Assembly: GCF_002104795.1 (NCBI RefSeq)
Contig: NZ_NCXO01000014.1
Span: forward strand, 1-64,000
Length of the DNA stretch: 64,000 nucleotides
Direction: 5' to 3'
DNA from: Mycolicibacillus koreensis
Lineage (GTDB): Bacteria; Actinomycetota; Actinomycetes; Mycobacteriales; Mycobacteriaceae
A program made the translations under genes and the position numbers. Shown here piece by piece: positions 52,380-64,000 of this stretch (position 1 is its first letter; every line of letters starts with the position of its first letter). The notes under the pieces are model-generated. The model saw only the letters and a program-made list of their open reading frames with translations. It was not told the DNA's origin and searched no databases.

Positions 52380-53870
52380 ATGCGCGCAACGGGCGACCCG
52401 GGCCGGCCCATCCTTCCGGTCGCGATTCATGAAACCCATTCCGGTATCGTTGTTCTCGTCGGTGACCGGGCTTACAAGGCCAAAAAGCCGGTGGTCACCG
52501 ATTTTCTGGACTTCTCCACCGTCGAGCGCCGTGAGCGGGTCTGTGCCCGCGAGGTGGAGCTCAACAGCCGGCTCGCCGCGGACACCTACCTGGGCATCGG
52601 TCACTTCGCCGACCCGCACGGCGCGGCCGAACCGGTGATCGTCATGCGGCGCTACCCCGACGCGGCCCGGCTGGCCACCGTGGTCGGTGAGGCCCACAGC
52701 GAGCGCGGTGCCGACGCGCTGCGCACGGTCGCCGATACGTTGGCCCGCTTCCACGACACCGCCGAGCGTGGTGGACACATCGATGAGCAGGGACGCCTCG
52801 AGGCGGTGCGCGGCCGGTGGAGCGCCAACATCACCGAGATGGCCACGCTGGCCGCCGGGGTGGTGCCCGCGGACACCGTGGCGGTCATCGAGCGGCTCGC
52901 GCTGCGCTATCTGGCGGGGCGTGCAGCACTGTTCGACCGGCGCATCGCCGAGGGGCGCATCGTCGACGGGCACGGTGATCTGTTGGCCGACGACATCTTC
53001 TGTCTGCCCGACGGTGTGCAGATCCTCGACTGCCTGGAATTCGACGACGCCCTGCGCCACGTCGACACCGTCGACGATGCCGCATTCCTGGCGATGGACC
53101 TCGAATTCCTCGGACGAACCGACCTCGGCGAGCTGTTCATCGACGAATACCGCCGGGCCAGCGGTGATTCCGCGCCAACATCGCTGGTCGACTTCTACAT
53201 CGCCTATCGCGCCCTGGTGCGGGCCAAAACCGACTGCGTGCGGTTCGGGCAGGGCCACAGCGGATCACAGGGCAGCGCGCAGGAACATCTGCAGATCGCC
53301 ACCGATCACCTGAGGTCGGCGACGGTGCGCCTCGCGGTGATCGGCGGCGGTCCGGGTACCGGAAAGACGACCGTCTCCCACCGGGTCGCCCAACAGGTTG
53401 GCGCCGAGGTGATCTCCACCGACCGGGTCCGCCACGAATTGCGCGAGCGCAACGTCATCACCGGCGACCCCGGCGCCCCGGATTCCGGTCTCTACGCCCC
53501 GCAGCACGTGGAGGCCGTCTACCGGGAGGTGTTCGCCCGGGCTCGCCGCCTTCTCGCCGAGGGGGAGTCGGTGATCCTCGACGGGACCTGGCGTGATCCC
53601 CAACGGCGTGCCCACGTCCGTGAGCTCGCCGCCGCACTGCACGCACCGATGCTGGAGATCATGTGCCGCACCGACGTCGACACCGCCGTGCGTCGGGTGA
53701 CCGCGCGGCCCGCCGATCACGTCTCGGACGCCACCGGCGAGATCGCCCAGCACCTCGAGATGGACGCGCGCCGGTGGCCGCAGGCGCAGGTGCTCGACAC
53801 CGCGGTGGCGCCGGCCGAGGCGGCCGAGGCGGTGGTGCGAAGCTGGCGGGCGCTGGCCGAGCAGGCGTGA
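52380..53870 (+). CDS. APH-like kinase domain fused to AAA P-loop kinase (Rv2004c-like)
   Basis: A protein of about 496 residues. The N-terminal half resembles aminoglycoside/fructosamine-type phosphotransferases, with the catalytic loop DGHGDLLADDIFCL near residue 195 and a metal-binding DCLEFDD after it. The C-terminal half is a P-loop kinase (AAA_33) with Walker A IGGGPGTGKTTVSHR near residue 322 and SVILDGTWRDP as the second acidic motif. The substrate is unknown. ATG 52380 is chosen for the GGGGTGG ahead of it; the GTG at 52371 is an alternative. It follows the universal stress gene by 15 nt. Confidence 0.88.
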   Translation: MRATGDPGRPILPVAIHETHSGIVVLVGDRAYKAKKPVVTDFLDFSTVERRERVCAREVELNSRLAADTYLGIGHFADPHGAAEPVIVMRRYPDAARLATVVGEAHSERGADALRTVADTLARFHDTAERGGHIDEQGRLEAVRGRWSANITEMATLAAGVVPADTVAVIERLALRYLAGRAALFDRRIAEGRIVDGHGDLLADDIFCLPDGVQILDCLEFDDALRHVDTVDDAAFLAMDLEFLGRTDLGELFIDEYRRASGDSAPTSLVDFYIAYRALVRAKTDCVRFGQGHSGSQGSAQEHLQIATDHLRSATVRLAVIGGGPGTGKTTVSHRVAQQVGAEVISTDRVRHELRERNVITGDPGAPDSGLYAPQHVEAVYREVFARARRLLAEGESVILDGTWRDPQRRAHVRELAAALHAPMLEIMCRTDVDTAVRRVTARPADHVSDATGEIAQHLEMDARRWPQAQVLDTAVAPAEAAEAVVRSWRALAEQA

Positions 53871-53892
53871 CCGTTCTCGTGGCCGCCCGTGC

Positions 53893-54306
53893 TCAGCGGT
53901 TGAAGTCGGGGAACACGTACCCCGAAGCCCAGCACGGGGTGCGGTCGTAGTAGCGGTAGATCCCCTCGAGGTAGTCCCGGTCGGTGATCCGGTCCGGAGC
54001 GTAGGCGGGGCCGTCGGCGAGCTGGTCACCGGTGACGTCGAGAAAGACGTCGGCGACCGTCGTGCCGATGATCCGGTCGACGGGCACCGCGCGGTGGCGC
54101 CGGCCGATCCCGGCCACCCCGCCGGAGCCGACCACCACGAACCGTGGCCGACGCTCCGGCTCGTCGACGAGTGCCGCGCTCACGGTGCCCAGCCGAACGT
54201 GACCGACGCCGAAGACCGTGCGCCGCCGCAGGTCGTCGGCCGCGTTCGGCAGGCCCGCCACCGCGCCGGTCAACCGGTACAGCGCGGCGCAGTCGGAGCC
54301 ACTCAT
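53893..54306 (-). CDS. PRC-barrel-like conserved protein (Rv0258c-like)
   Basis: A 137-residue protein. The middle (about 60-90) resembles a PRC barrel (RFVVVGSGGVAGIGRRHRAVPV), followed by the region YAPDRITDRDYLEGIYRYYD seen in such proteins. The ATG at 54306 has a TACAGT box exactly 7 nt upstream (leaderless). Position next to the sirohydrochlorin chelatase matches Rv0258c. Function unknown; PRC barrels often bind partner proteins or RNA. Confidence 0.75.
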   Translation of the reverse strand: MSGSDCAALYRLTGAVAGLPNAADDLRRRTVFGVGHVRLGTVSAALVDEPERRPRFVVVGSGGVAGIGRRHRAVPVDRIIGTTVADVFLDVTGDQLADGPAYAPDRITDRDYLEGIYRYYDRTPCWASGYVFPDFNR

Positions 54307-54313
54307 GCCTTCC

Positions 54314-54319
54314 ACTGTA
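54314..54319 (-). promoter_or_regulatory. -10 box of leaderless PRC-barrel gene
   Basis: TACAGT on the minus strand, 7 nt before ATG 54306. Confidence 0.5.
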
Positions 54320-54331
54320 GGGATGGACCGG

Positions 54332-55045
54332 TCAGGCGGCCACCGCCGGCGACGCCCGCCGGAAATGCTCGGCGACGATGCGGGCGAGCATCGGTTGGGC
54401 GCCCAGCGGTGCGGTCACCACATCGGCGCCGCAACGACGCAGCCTGTCCTGGAAGAGTCCGTCGGCGAGCAGTCCGGAGACCACCACGACCCGCTCGGCA
54501 CCGTCGCGGCGGGCCCGCACCACCGCGTCGGCCACCGTGGGCGACCCGGTCGCCGCACACGCCAGGGTGACGGCGCACCCGGTGGTCGCGGCCAACTGCC
54601 CGGCCAGATCGGCCAGGTCGGTGCGCGCCAGCGGATCCGCGCTGCCCGCGACGGCGAGGATCACCGCGTCGCCGCGCCGGCGCCGCGCGCTGCGGAGCTG
54701 CGCGGCGAGCAGGCCCACCAGTGCGGGGCTCGGCCCCAGCGCGGGGGTCACGGTGATCTCCGGGTGGCCGCTGGCGAGCAGTTGGGTGGGCAGATCGCGG
54801 CGCACGTGGAATCCCCGCGCCACGAACGCCGGTACCACCACCGCCGGTGCCGGATCGGCGCGCAGCACCTCGGCCGGCCCGGGACCGACCACGTCGACGA
54901 ACGCCACCTGCACCCGCTGGCCCAGCAGGGCGGAAACACGCTCGGCCAGTTCGCCGATCATCGCGACCCCGCCGGGTTTACGGGTGCCGTGAGCCACCAG
55001 CACCCGGTTCACCCCGGTCGTGCGCGGCACGCTGCGTCCAGCCAT
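54332..55045 (-). CDS. Sirohydrochlorin chelatase/CbiX-like protein (Rv0259c-like)
   Basis: A 237-residue protein with two CbiX-type halves. The first carries VLVAHGTRKPGGVAMIGELA with the catalytic His near residue 20 and VVPAFVARGFHVRRDLP with a metal-binding His near residue 100. The second starts VILAVAGSADPLA. It would insert Fe or Co into sirohydrochlorin, the last step of siroheme synthesis (or a step to cobalamin). Siroheme is the cofactor of NirB nitrite reductase, yet no nirBD gene is in the window; the cobalamin-dependent reductase nearby is another possible reason for it. Confidence 0.87.
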   Translation of the reverse strand: MAGRSVPRTTGVNRVLVAHGTRKPGGVAMIGELAERVSALLGQRVQVAFVDVVGPGPAEVLRADPAPAVVVPAFVARGFHVRRDLPTQLLASGHPEITVTPALGPSPALVGLLAAQLRSARRRRGDAVILAVAGSADPLARTDLADLAGQLAATTGCAVTLACAATGSPTVADAVVRARRDGAERVVVVSGLLADGLFQDRLRRCGADVVTAPLGAQPMLARIVAEHFRRASPAVAA

Positions 55046-55131
55046 GCCCCCGGTGTAGTCCGGGCCCGTTGCGGTGGCGTTACCGCACCATTGCCGCCCG
55101 GTTGCGCCGCGTTGCGGCGCCGCGATACTCC

Positions 55132-56553
55132 TCACACCAGCGCCGGAGCCGGCTCGGTGGGCTGCGCAACGTCGTGGGGCCGTGCGGGACGACCCGGCCG
55201 CACGTAACGCTGCCAGGTGATCAGCGCGGCCACCCCGTAGGCGAGCAGAAACAGCCAGTAGGCGACGGTCTCGGACCCCGTCACCGCATAGGACTGCCGC
55301 AGCGTCAGGTCGATGCCCGCCCCGCCGATCGCCCCGATGGCCGAGGCGAACCCGATCAGCGCGCCGGCGTGGGTGCTGGCCCACCGACGCCGCTCGGCAT
55401 CGGCGAGCGGCAGGGCCCGGCTGCGGACATCGAACACCGACGGGATCATCTTGAACACCGACCCGTTGGCCAGCCCGGCGAGGATGAACAGCGCGACGAA
55501 TCCCACGATGTAGCCGATCATCGTCATGGTGTGTGCGTCGCCGTGAGCATGGCCGGACCCGCGCAGATGGTCGTCATGGGTGCCGAGCGCCACCAGGACA
55601 GCCGCTGCGCCGCCCATGGCGACAAAAGCCCGCAGCGTCACTCGCGCACCGCCGATTCGGTCGGCGAGGCGTCCACCGGCCAACCGGGAAAGCGACCCGA
55701 GCAGCGGTCCCACGAACGCGATCTGAGCGGTGTGCAACGACGCCTCTGCCGGAGATTGACCGGCGGCGACGAAATTGACGTGCAGCACCTGGCTGAACGC
55801 GAACACCAACCCGATCCAGGAGCCGAACGCCGCGCTGTAGAGCACGGTGACCACCCAGGTGTCGGGCACGGCCAACACAGAACGGATGTGCCCGAGTTCG
55901 ATGGTGTGGTCGAGGTTGTCCATGAACAGTGCCGCCGAGATCGCCACCACCGCCAACACCACCAGGTAGAACCCGCACACCCAGTACGGCTGGCGGTTGC
56001 CCGCGGTCGCCAACACCAGCAGCGCCACCACCTGGACACCGGCCACCCCCAGGTTGCCTAAACCGGCGTTGACCCCCAGTGCCACGCCCTTGAGTCGCTG
56101 CGGGTAGAAGGCGTTGACGTTGGCCAGCGACGCCGAGTAGTTGCCCCCGCCCAGACCGGTCAGTGCCGCGCAGAGCACATACGGCCACAACGGCAGCCCG
56201 GGGTGGGCGAGCAGCACCAGCGTGGCCACGGTCGGAACCAGCAGCACCACCGCGGAGAACACCGTCCAGGTGCGTCCCCCGAAGCGGGCCAGCCCCAGGG
56301 TGTAGGGGATCCGGGCGCATCCGCCGACGACGGTGGCCACCGCACCCAGAAGCAGCTTGTCGCCGGCGGACAGACCGTAGACCTCCGGGGGCATGAACAG
56401 CGCCATCACCGACCACAATGTCCAGATCGAGAACCCGGCGTGGTCGCCGGCGACGGTGCAGATCAGGTTGCGGCGTGCGATCGCCTTGTTTCCGGCCTCC
56501 CAGGCAACCGGATCCTCGGGATCCCAGTCGGTCAGACGCGGTCGGTGTGCCAT
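55132..56553 (-). CDS. narK: NarK-family nitrate/nitrite transporter
   Basis: A 473-residue major-facilitator protein with twelve helices. The nitrate-porter signatures are GLGGGNYSASLANVNAFYPQ near residue 135 and FVGPLLGSLSRLAGGRLADR near residue 270. It starts with LTDWDPEDPVAWEAGNKAIA, as in mycobacterial NarK proteins. A His-rich loop (DDHLRGSGHAHGDAH) between helices 8 and 9 is unusual. ATG 56553 follows GGGAGAG. It is divergent from a ferredoxin-type reductase; a second NarK lies beyond that. Confidence 0.9.
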   Translation of the reverse strand: MAHRPRLTDWDPEDPVAWEAGNKAIARRNLICTVAGDHAGFSIWTLWSVMALFMPPEVYGLSAGDKLLLGAVATVVGGCARIPYTLGLARFGGRTWTVFSAVVLLVPTVATLVLLAHPGLPLWPYVLCAALTGLGGGNYSASLANVNAFYPQRLKGVALGVNAGLGNLGVAGVQVVALLVLATAGNRQPYWVCGFYLVVLAVVAISAALFMDNLDHTIELGHIRSVLAVPDTWVVTVLYSAAFGSWIGLVFAFSQVLHVNFVAAGQSPAEASLHTAQIAFVGPLLGSLSRLAGGRLADRIGGARVTLRAFVAMGGAAAVLVALGTHDDHLRGSGHAHGDAHTMTMIGYIVGFVALFILAGLANGSVFKMIPSVFDVRSRALPLADAERRRWASTHAGALIGFASAIGAIGGAGIDLTLRQSYAVTGSETVAYWLFLLAYGVAALITWQRYVRPGRPARPHDVAQPTEPAPALV

Positions 56554-56659
56554 GGACTCTCCCGTTGTTTTGACGATTACCGCAACGCTAGGGAATCCTT
56601 TTGTTACCAAGGTTAATTCGCGCTGTGAAACCGCAGCGAAGACGCTTTTTATCCGCTGC

Positions 56660-56673
56660 GTGAGCAAGATCAC
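56660..56673. promoter_or_regulatory. CRP/FNR-type dyad GTGA-N6-TCAC in the narK/reductase spacer
   Basis: GTGAGCAAGATCAC. Its centre (56666.5) is 41.5 bp before the transcript start predicted 7 nt after the TACGGT -10 box (56696-56701), which is the classical activating position. It resembles the sites at 2758 and 21246. Confidence 0.6.
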
Positions 56674-56695
56674 GCCCATGGGGATCGGGGTCGGT

Positions 56696-56701
56696 TACGG
56701 T
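56696..56701 (+). promoter_or_regulatory. -10 box (TACGGT) of the reductase gene
   Basis: TACGGT, 27 nt before ATG 56729, giving a leader of about 21 nt with a GCGAGGTGG ribosome site. Confidence 0.45.
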
Positions 56702-57899
56702 AAGGGTGCGGCGAGTAGCGAGGTGGCCATGGTGAATCCGGAGACCATCGTCATCGTCGGCGCGGGAATCGCGGGGGTGCGTGCTGCGGAGGCGTTGCGC
56801 GACGCCGATTTCGATGGACGGGTCGTGCTGTTCGGCGACGAGGACGTCTTGCCCTACGATCGGATCCCGCTGTCGTTGGAATTCCTCGCTCCCAAGACGT
56901 CGCGGATCGCCCACGCCTACGGCGAGGCCGATCAGCGTCTGGGGTTGGCGGATTTCACTCTCCACGACCTTGATTGGTACCGGCACAACGATATTGAGTT
57001 ACAGACGGGGACCCGCGTCACCGCGATCCATCCCGCCGCGCATACCGTGACCGCCGGTGGGGACATCGTCGGCTACGACAAACTTTTGTTGGCCACCGGA
57101 TCTCGTTCCCGATCTCTCCCGAACATCGATATGGCGGGCCGCCGGGTGCACTCGCTGCGCAGCTACCGTGACGCGGTGCGCCTTGATGCCGCGCTGACCC
57201 CCGGCAGTTCGGTGGCGATCATCGGGGCGGGATGGATCGGGTTGGAGGTGGCCGCCGCGGCCCGTCATCGCGGATTGGACGTCACCGTGATCGGCCGGTC
57301 GCCACTTCCGCTGGCGCGCAGCATCGGCCCGGAACTCGGAGCGTTCTTCGCCGAGACCCACCGGGTCAACGGCGTGCAACTGCGCATGGGAGTCACGGTC
57401 ACCGAGATCACCCCGACCGGGTTGCTCCTGTCCGACGGGACTGCGGTGGCCGCCGACACGCTGTTGGTGGCGGTGGGCGCCGATCCCGAGATTTCGCTGG
57501 CCCGCAGCGCCGGGCTGTCCGTCGGCGGCGGGGGAGTGCTCGTCGACGCCGGCATGCAGACCAGCGATCGTGACGTCTACGCCGTCGGTGATATCGCTGC
57601 CGCACGAAACCCGTTTTTGGGCACCAGGATCCGTGTGGAGCACTGGGCGACTGCCCGCAAGCAACCGAAGGTGGCTGTCGCCGGGATGTTGGGCAACCCC
57701 GGTGTCTACGACGAGTTGCCTTACTTCTTCACCGATCAGTTCGACCTGGGAATGGAGTATGTCGGCTACGCCCCGCACTACCGGCGGGTGGTGTTCCGGG
57801 GCGCGGTGGCCGACCGCGAGTTCGTCGCGTTCTGGCTCGATGAGCGCGATCGGGTGCTGGCCGGGATGAACGTCAACGTCCCCGGCGTCATCGACGACA

Positions 57900-60869
<2,970 letters not shown>

Positions 60870-60892
60870 GGTGGTCTCCTCTGCAGCGTCTG

Positions 60893-61543
60893 TCAGACGG
60901 CCCGGAACTGGACCCACATCCCCGGGGTCAACAGTGCCGGGTTGGGTCGGCTGATGTCCCAGACCACGGTGTCGGTGTGGCCGATCAGCTGCCACCAGCC
61001 CGGCCCGGTGCGCGGGTAGATACCGCTGAACTCACCGGCGAGTGCCACCGCGCCGGCCGGCACCGATTCGCGGGTGTCGGCCCGCCGCGGAATGGCCAAT
61101 CGCGTATCGCCTCCAGTGAGATAGGCGAAACCGGGTGTGGCACCACCGAATCCGACACGCCACGGTGCTGCGGTGTGTGCCGCGATGATCTGGGCGACAC
61201 TCAGCCCGGTGTGCTCGGACACCACCGGCAGGTCGGGGCCGTCATAGACCACGTCGATGGTCACATCCGCTCCGTCGCCGGGCGGCGCGGTCTGGATGTC
61301 TTCGGGAACCACCCGCAGCTTGCGTAGTCGCTGGCGGGTGACGCCTTGCAGTGTGGGGTTCTCCAGTTTCACCAGGACGGTCCGTGACGCGGGCACCACG
61401 TCGTGCACGCCGGGCAGGGCCGCCTTGCGCACCGCCTCGGTCCACGCCAGCACTTCGGCGGTGCCGGCGAACTGCAGCAGCAGCGCCCGATCGCCGTAGT
61501 CGAGGATCGTGTCCGGCACCGTCAGATCCAATGCCACACTCAT
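60893..61543 (-). CDS. pxpB: 5-oxoprolinase subunit B (PxpB/KipI-like)
   Basis: A 216-residue protein of the KipI/PxpB family: the N-terminal [33 protein letters not shown] in the middle and the signature [27 protein letters not shown] region near residue 150. It forms the PxpBC complex. The ATG at 61543 has a TACCGT box exactly 7 nt upstream (61551-61556), so the message is probably leaderless. Matches Rv0264c. Confidence 0.9.
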   Translation of the reverse strand: MSVALDLTVPDTILDYGDRALLLQFAGTAEVLAWTEAVRKAALPGVHDVVPASRTVLVKLENPTLQGVTRQRLRKLRVVPEDIQTAPPGDGADVTIDVVYDGPDLPVVSEHTGLSVAQIIAAHTAAPWRVGFGGATPGFAYLTGGDTRLAIPRRADTRESVPAGAVALAGEFSGIYPRTGPGWWQLIGHTDTVVWDISRPNPALLTPGMWVQFRAV

Positions 61544-61550
61544 GGGAGCG

Positions 61551-61556
61551 ACGGTA
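61551..61556 (-). promoter_or_regulatory. -10 box of leaderless pxpB
   Basis: TACCGT on the minus strand, 7 nt before ATG 61543; indicates a promoter inside the oplA-fecB2-pxpBC string. Confidence 0.5.
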
Positions 61557-61633
61557 TCGCCGAATCGTGGGGCCGGTTGGAGTTTTGGTGGCACTGCCAG
61601 AGCCGTCTTACCAACCGCTCAGGACGGCGTCGT

Positions 61634-62605
61634 TCAGCGCAGCCCGTCGGCGATCAGCGGCGGCAACTGATCGGCGACCAGCGGGTAGCTCAACGGGGAC
61701 GCGAACGCGATGGCGCCGGCCTGCTCCGCGGTGGTGAACACCTGACGTGCGGTCAGCGCGGCGAGCTCCGGGTCGGCGCGCAGCGCGGCCACCTCGTCGT
61801 CGTTGGCGGTGGTCCAGATCAGCACGTCGGCGGCGCCGAGCACCGCCGGGATCCGGTCGCGGGGGATCACCGCACGCCCGTCGGTGCCGAACTCGGCGAT
61901 GCTGTCGGCGACGGTGAAGCCCATGTCGGTGAGGAAGTCGGTCTGCCAGCCGCGCGGCACCGCGTGCACGTTGCCGCCGGGCAGCTGACCGTCGAGCAGC
62001 AGCACGCTGCGTCCGTCGAACTGGGGGAAACGCTCGGGGATCGCGCTGAACTGCGCCTCGATCCCGTCGATCAGCGACTGCATCCGGTCCCCGGCGAGCA
62101 CCGCGCGACCGATGCTGCGGGCCTGGTCCTGCCACGGCTCGAAGAAGGCGTCGGGCCCGGTCTGCGGCACCGTCGGGGCGATCTCGGAAAGCCGCTGGTA
62201 GGTGTCGGCGTCGACGCCGGCGTTGGTCGCCACGATCAGATCGGGGTCGAGTTCGGCGATGCGGTCCACGTCGATGCCGTCATCGAGGTTCAACACCACC
62301 GGCTCGGCGTCGCCGAGTTGGGTTCGCGCCCACGGCCACACCGCGAACGGCTGGTCACCGAACCAGTAGGTCACCGCGATCGGCACCACCCCGAGCGCCA
62401 GCAGGTCGTCCTGGCCGGTGAACCCGGCGCTGACCACCCGGGTGGGCGCGGCCTCGATGGTCGTCTCGCCGAACAGGTGCGTGATCGTGACCGGTTTGCC
62501 GTCCTCGTCGGGTTCGGGGCGTGAGCACCCCGAGGCGGCTGCGGCGGTCAAAAGGCCCGCGGCGGTGAGCCCGAAGAACCCGCGGCGGCTCCAGTGTTGG
62601 TCCAC
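61634..62605 (-). CDS. fecB2: FecB2-like iron-siderophore/heme-binding lipoprotein
   Basis: A 323-residue periplasmic-binding protein of the FecB/BtuF type. A twin-Arg signal (SRRGFFGLTAAGLL) ends in the lipobox ASGC (Cys at about 27), so it is exported folded and lipid-anchored. The mature part has ITHLFGETTIEAAPTRVVSA and LDPDLIVATNAGVDADTY. M. tuberculosis FecB2 (Rv0265c) binds siderophore or heme. The GTG at 62605 lies 9 nt after the oplA stop. It is odd among 5-oxoproline genes, but the order is the same in M. tuberculosis. Confidence 0.9.
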   Translation of the reverse strand: MDQHWSRRGFFGLTAAGLLTAAAASGCSRPEPDEDGKPVTITHLFGETTIEAAPTRVVSAGFTGQDDLLALGVVPIAVTYWFGDQPFAVWPWARTQLGDAEPVVLNLDDGIDVDRIAELDPDLIVATNAGVDADTYQRLSEIAPTVPQTGPDAFFEPWQDQARSIGRAVLAGDRMQSLIDGIEAQFSAIPERFPQFDGRSVLLLDGQLPGGNVHAVPRGWQTDFLTDMGFTVADSIAEFGTDGRAVIPRDRIPAVLGAADVLIWTTANDDEVAALRADPELAALTARQVFTTAEQAGAIAFASPLSYPLVADQLPPLIADGLR

Positions 62606-62614
62606 GGGGGCAGA

Positions 62615-64000
62615 CTAACAACCGAAGCCGCCACCGCCGGGGGTCTCGATCACCAGCACATCGCCGGCGCCGACCTCGACCGAGTCGCAGCCGGCCAGAG
62701 CACGCACGCTGCCGTCGGCCCGTTCGACGCGGTTGGCGCCGAGTGCCCCGGGCTCACCGCCGGCCATGCCGTAGGGGGCGACGCGGCGGTGCCCCGACAG
62801 GGTGCTCACCGTCATCGCCTCGGTGAACTCCAGCCGGCGAACCCCGCCGTCGCCGCCGCGCCAGCGCCCGTCGCCGCCGCTGCCGCGGCGAATGCTGAAC
62901 TCGCGCACCCGCACCGGGTAGCGCCACTCGAGAACCTCCGGGTCGGTGAGCCGCGAATTGGTCATGTGGGTCTGCACCACCGCGGTCCCGTCGAAGCCGT
63001 CCCCGGCGCCTGAACCGGAGCCCAGCGTCTCGTAGTACTGGTGGTCGGCGTTGCCGAAGGTGACGTTGTTCATGGTGCCGGAGCCCTCGGCCTGCACCCG
63101 CAGTGCGCCCAGCAGCGCCCCGGTGATCGCCTGGGAGGTCTCCACGTTGCCGGCCACCACCGCCGCTGGTGGGTGCGGCGCGAGCATCGAGCCGGCCGGG
63201 ATCACGATCTGCAGCGGCCGCAGGCAGCCGTCGTTGAGCGGGATGTCGCCGCCGACGAGGGTGCGGAACACGTAGAGCACCGCGGCGGTCACCACCGCCG
63301 ACGGCGCGTTGAAGTTGGTGTCCAGTTGCGCGGCGGTCCCGGTGAAATCGATGCGTGCGCTGCGGGTGGCGCGGTCCACGCCGACCCGCACCGCGATGAT
63401 CGCCCCGGAATCCATCTCGTAGCGGTACTCGCCGTCGTCGAGGCGGTCGATGACGCGGCGCACCGCCTCCTCGGCGTTGTCCTGCACGTGCCGCATGTAG
63501 GCCTGCACCACGTCGAGCCCGTAGTCGGCGATCATGGCGCGCACCTCCTCGACCCCCTTGTGGTTGGCGGCGATCTGCGCGCGCAGGTCCGCGAGGTTCA
63601 CCTCGGGGCTGCGCGACGGGTGGGCCGCCTCGAGCAGCAGCCGGCGGGTCGGCTCCTCGCGGAACCGGCCGTCGGCGGTGAGCAGCCAGTTGTCGAACAG
63701 CACTCCCTCGTCGGTGATGGTGCGGCTGTCGGCGGGCATCGAGCCGGGGGTGATGCCGCCGATCTCGGCGTGGTGGCCGCGGGAGGCGACGTAGAACAGC
63801 ACGGTCTGCGCCTCCGGGTCGTCGGCGAAGACCGGGGTGATCACGGTGATGTCGGGCAGGTGGGTGCCGCCGTGGTACGGGTCGTTGACCGCGTAGGACT
63901 CCCCGGGGCGCATGCCGGGCCGCCGCGCGATCACCTCCTTGACCGTGGTGCTCATCGAGCCCAGGTGCACCGGGATGTGCGGGGCGTTGGCCACCAGGTT
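62615..64000 (-). CDS. oplA: 5-oxoprolinase, C-terminal (HyuB) part; cut by the right edge
   Basis: The last ~460 residues of a hydantoinase B/5-oxoprolinase-type protein are visible: HIPVHLGSMSTTVKEVIARR, AVNDPYHGGTHLPDITVITP, the DFTGTAAQLDTNFNAPSAV region and the Gly-rich end SIRRGSGGDGRWRGGDGGVR...VIETPGGGGFGC. The rest of the HyuB domain and the HyuA part lie beyond the window. OplA hydrolyses 5-oxoproline to glutamate with ATP. Matches Rv0266c by position. It leads a string with fecB2, pxpB and pxpC. Confidence 0.92.
   Translation of the reverse strand, partial: NLVANAPHIPVHLGSMSTTVKEVIARRPGMRPGESYAVNDPYHGGTHLPDITVITPVFADDPEAQTVLFYVASRGHHAEIGGITPGSMPADSRTITDEGVLFDNWLLTADGRFREEPTRRLLLEAAHPSRSPEVNLADLRAQIAANHKGVEEVRAMIADYGLDVVQAYMRHVQDNAEEAVRRVIDRLDDGEYRYEMDSGAIIAVRVGVDRATRSARIDFTGTAAQLDTNFNAPSAVVTAAVLYVFRTLVGGDIPLNDGCLRPLQIVIPAGSMLAPHPPAAVVAGNVETSQAITGALLGALRVQAEGSGTMNNVTFGNADHQYYETLGSGSGAGDGFDGTAVVQTHMTNSRLTDPEVLEWRYPVRVREFSIRRGSGGDGRWRGGDGGVRRLEFTEAMTVSTLSGHRRVAPYGMAGGEPGALGANRVERADGSVRALAGCDSVEVGAGDVLVIETPGGGGFGC

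Overview
The window is very GC-rich actinobacterial DNA, and its gene content and order point to a mycobacterium (Mycobacterium sensu lato). It carries PPE-family genes, the arabinofuranosyltransferase AftD, FadE5/FadA2/FabG4/HtdX, R2lox, Sdh1, the chaperone Acr2, AAC(2')-I and NarK. From about 6.6 kb to the right edge the order follows, from memory, the M. tuberculosis block Rv0223c to Rv0266c, with insertions and losses. There is no nirBD between the hsp20 and sirohydrochlorin-chelatase genes and no vapBC beside the TetR gene. Extra genes include a PucR regulator, a DUF445 protein, an Abi-alpha protein, a thiolase plus pirin, two PPE genes, an F420/LLM oxidoreductase, a PfpI/GlxA pair, a class II ribonucleotide reductase cluster and a second NarK. 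I saw no tRNA, rRNA, CRISPR array or insertion sequence.

Layout. 0-2.7 kb: end of an unidentified gene; a Cys-containing (probably Fe-S) winged-helix regulator with a methyltransferase; a divergent hemerythrin-like/DUF2249 protein; a tiny basic protein. 2.9-6.5 kb: a second FadE5-type acyl-CoA dehydrogenase, the stub of a response regulator and a DUF4173 membrane protein. 6.6-17.5 kb: aldehyde dehydrogenase, methyltransferase, glycosyltransferase, PucR regulator, DUF445, Abi-alpha and the envelope pair Rv0226c/Rv0227c. 17.7-22.2 kb: a co-directional run of acyltransferase, thiolase, pirin and R2lox. 22.2-31.5 kb: semialdehyde dehydrogenase, lipase-maturation-factor-like protein, AftD and its small neighbour, LpqI, TetR. 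31.6-34 kb: two tandem PPE-SVP genes. 34.3-43.2 kb: fatty-acid genes (htdX, fabG4, fadA2, fadE5) interrupted by the LLM oxidoreductase and the PfpI/GlxA pair. 43.6-48.7 kb: flavin reductase, Sdh1 operon, Rv0250c-like protein, Hsp20. 49-54 kb: cupin, class II RNR, universal stress protein and APH/AAA kinase, a hypoxia/stress-like group. 54-59.4 kb: PRC-barrel protein, CbiX-type chelatase, two NarK transporters and an NAD(P)H:ferredoxin-type reductase. 59.4-64 kb: AAC(2')-I and 5-oxoprolinase genes around a FecB2-type lipoprotein; the last gene runs off the right edge.

Control signals. Several genes have a TANNNT box exactly 7 nt before the ATG, the signature of leaderless mycobacterial transcripts. 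CRP-type dyads GTGA-N6-TCAC lie before the small basic gene, R2lox, the ferredoxin-type reductase and sdhC; the one before the reductase sits at a textbook activating distance. A shared TTAC-N6-GTAA palindrome lies before fabG4/fadA2 and before fadE5 and suggests one TetR-type regulator for this beta-oxidation set. The hsp20 promoter overlaps SigE/SigH-like and HspR (HAIR)-like elements. Unexplained DNA includes a 24-bp perfect inverted repeat and two independent 11-bp-period tandem repeats.

Nothing here is clearly a new, self-contained system. The best leads are the acyltransferase-thiolase-pirin-R2lox run, the Fe-S regulator/altered hemerythrin pair, the shared fatty-acid operator, and the NarK-reductase-NarK block.
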